Assembly (NCBI GenBank): GCA_035629935.1
Contig: DASQLQ010000132.1
Coordinates: 1-7,222 of the forward strand
DNA length: 7,222 nucleotides
Direction: 5' to 3'
Source: DASQLQ01 sp035629935
GTDB taxonomy: Bacteria > Actinomycetota > CADDZG01 > WHSQ01
In this document: piece after piece, positions 6,593 through 7,222 of the stretch
How the letters are laid out: the number at the start of each line of letters is the position of its first letter
Position numbering within the stretch: position 1 is the stretch's first letter
Notes under the pieces: generated by a model
Told to the model about the DNA's origin: nothing
The model's database searches: none
Seen by the model: only the letters and a program-made list of their open reading frames with translations
Made by a program: the position numbers and the translations under genes

Positions 6593-7222
6593 TTAGAGCT
6601 TGCGGGCGGAGCGTTTCCGGCCCTTCAAGACTGTGATGACATCGATGTCGGTCGATGACTCGTACAGATCTGTTCCATCGAATTGAGAAACGACTTCCGA
6701 AGTGCCCGACCCCCCTCGCACCAGAGCCGGGGCAAGAGCTCTGCCATCGGCGTCGGTCGTGGCGGTGTAGGAGCGACCTTGGAACGTGAACACGACGGGT
6801 TGCCCGGCGAGGGGTGCCCCGGCCGAGTCGAGCAAGGTCGCAGCCAGATCGATGTTGTCTCCGGACTTCGACTGCGTAGCTCCTGTGTAAGTCAGCGTGG
6901 TCGTCGGGTCGAAGCTCTCCTGCTCGAAGTAGACGGGTGACGTCATCGCCACCATCGCGAGGCGGTTCTCGCAGTAGAAGTTCTCCTCGTCCGATAGGCC
7001 GATCCCCTGGTAGACCTGTTCGCTCACGTCACACAATGGCTGTGCCATCCGGCGAGCCTCGCGACCGTCTTGGTAGAGAACCTCGGCGCGCACCCAAGTT
7101 GCGTCTTCCGGCACGGTGAAGGTCTGAGAGAAGTTGAAGTTCGTGATCGTGACGTTGGCCAGTTCCTCGCCGTTGTTCGTGACGAGGCGAAGCTGTGCTC
7201 CCTCGGCCCCCTCGACGTCCGC
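6593..7222 (-). CDS. C-terminal 209 residues of a probably secreted protein: hydrolase-tail-like segment plus Ig-like domain
   Basis: The frame is open to the right edge, so the start lies outside. A GTG at 7114 is internal: the codons upstream of it (AQLRLVTNNGEEL and on) continue the same protein. Residues 1 to about 100 are beta-rich. The pattern LRLVTNNGEEL ... TWVRAEVLY ... LAMVAMTSPVYF resembles the C-terminal part of CehA/McbA-type PHP metallohydrolases. None of their metal ligands is in the window, so this is tentative. A Cys pair (PLCDV and FYCEN) may form a disulfide. Residues 105-209 are an Ig-like domain starting DPTTTLTYTG, close in sequence to that of the glycosidase. It ends in a very basic tail, KGRKRSARKL. 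The next gene starts 15 bases downstream, so the two are probably in one operon. The Ig-like domain and the Cys pair point to an extracellular protein, though its signal peptide is not visible. Confidence 0.8.
   Translation of the reverse strand, partial: ADVEGAEGAQLRLVTNNGEELANVTITNFNFSQTFTVPEDATWVRAEVLYQDGREARRMAQPLCDVSEQVYQGIGLSDEENFYCENRLAMVAMTSPVYFEQESFDPTTTLTYTGATQSKSGDNIDLAATLLDSAGAPLAGQPVVFTFQGRSYTATTDADGRALAPALVRGGSGTSEVVSQFDGTDLYESSTDIDVITVLKGRKRSARKL

Noticed and set aside
4016..6640. Sortase-type cell-wall anchoring of the Ig-like proteins
   Set aside because: No LPxTG-like motif and no C-terminal hydrophobic helix; the proteins end in short charged tails.
6593..7114. Treating GTG at 7114 as the true start of the right-edge gene
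   Set aside because: The frame stays open for 36 more codons to the window edge with domain-like sequence. No ribosome-binding site precedes the GTG.

Overview
This is a GC-rich window with dense coding. It is most likely from an actinobacterial genome. The basis is high GC at third codon positions, a TTG start behind a strong Shine-Dalgarno sequence, and a small protein closely resembling the mycobacterial SecE2/calcium-dodecin class. No rRNA, tRNA, CRISPR array, insertion sequence or prophage gene is visible. Four of the five genes are on the minus strand. The three minus-strand genes whose N-termini lie in the window all start with a classical signal peptide ending A-x-A|Q. No stretch of 300 bases lacks a gene; the largest gap is 151 bases.

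Layout, read right to left along the minus strand. (1) 7222-6593 is the C-terminal end of a protein cut by the right edge. It has a beta-rich segment resembling the tail of CehA/McbA-type PHP metallohydrolases, followed by an Ig-like domain and a basic tail. (2) 6577-4016, 15 bases downstream and with its own Shine-Dalgarno, is an 853-residue exported GH36/melibiase-like glycoside hydrolase. It ends in the same kind of Ig-like domain and basic tail. (3) 3641-1137 is an 834-residue exported protein of a family I do not recognise. It has one CxxCH haem-c-like motif (CFACH, residues 583-587) and two C-terminal Ig-like domains. (4) 1100-1, cut by the left edge, is an N-terminal paralogue of gene 3, and the two form a tandem pair. 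On the plus strand, a 69-residue dodecin gene (3793-4002) sits between (2) and (3), convergent with the hydrolase and divergent from the CxxCH protein.

The neighbourhood looks like a set of secreted proteins. Genes (1) and (2) are very probably co-transcribed. Genes (3) and (4) are probably co-transcribed from the 3642-3792 intergenic region. Related C-terminal Ig-like domains join the products of genes 1-3, even though their N-terminal parts are unrelated. This suggests a common extracellular or cell-surface placement, but that is inference. The least explained part is the tandem family of genes 3 and 4. It has conserved acidic (LDxDDE...FM), His-pair and Cys-pair features, and at least one member carries CxxCH.
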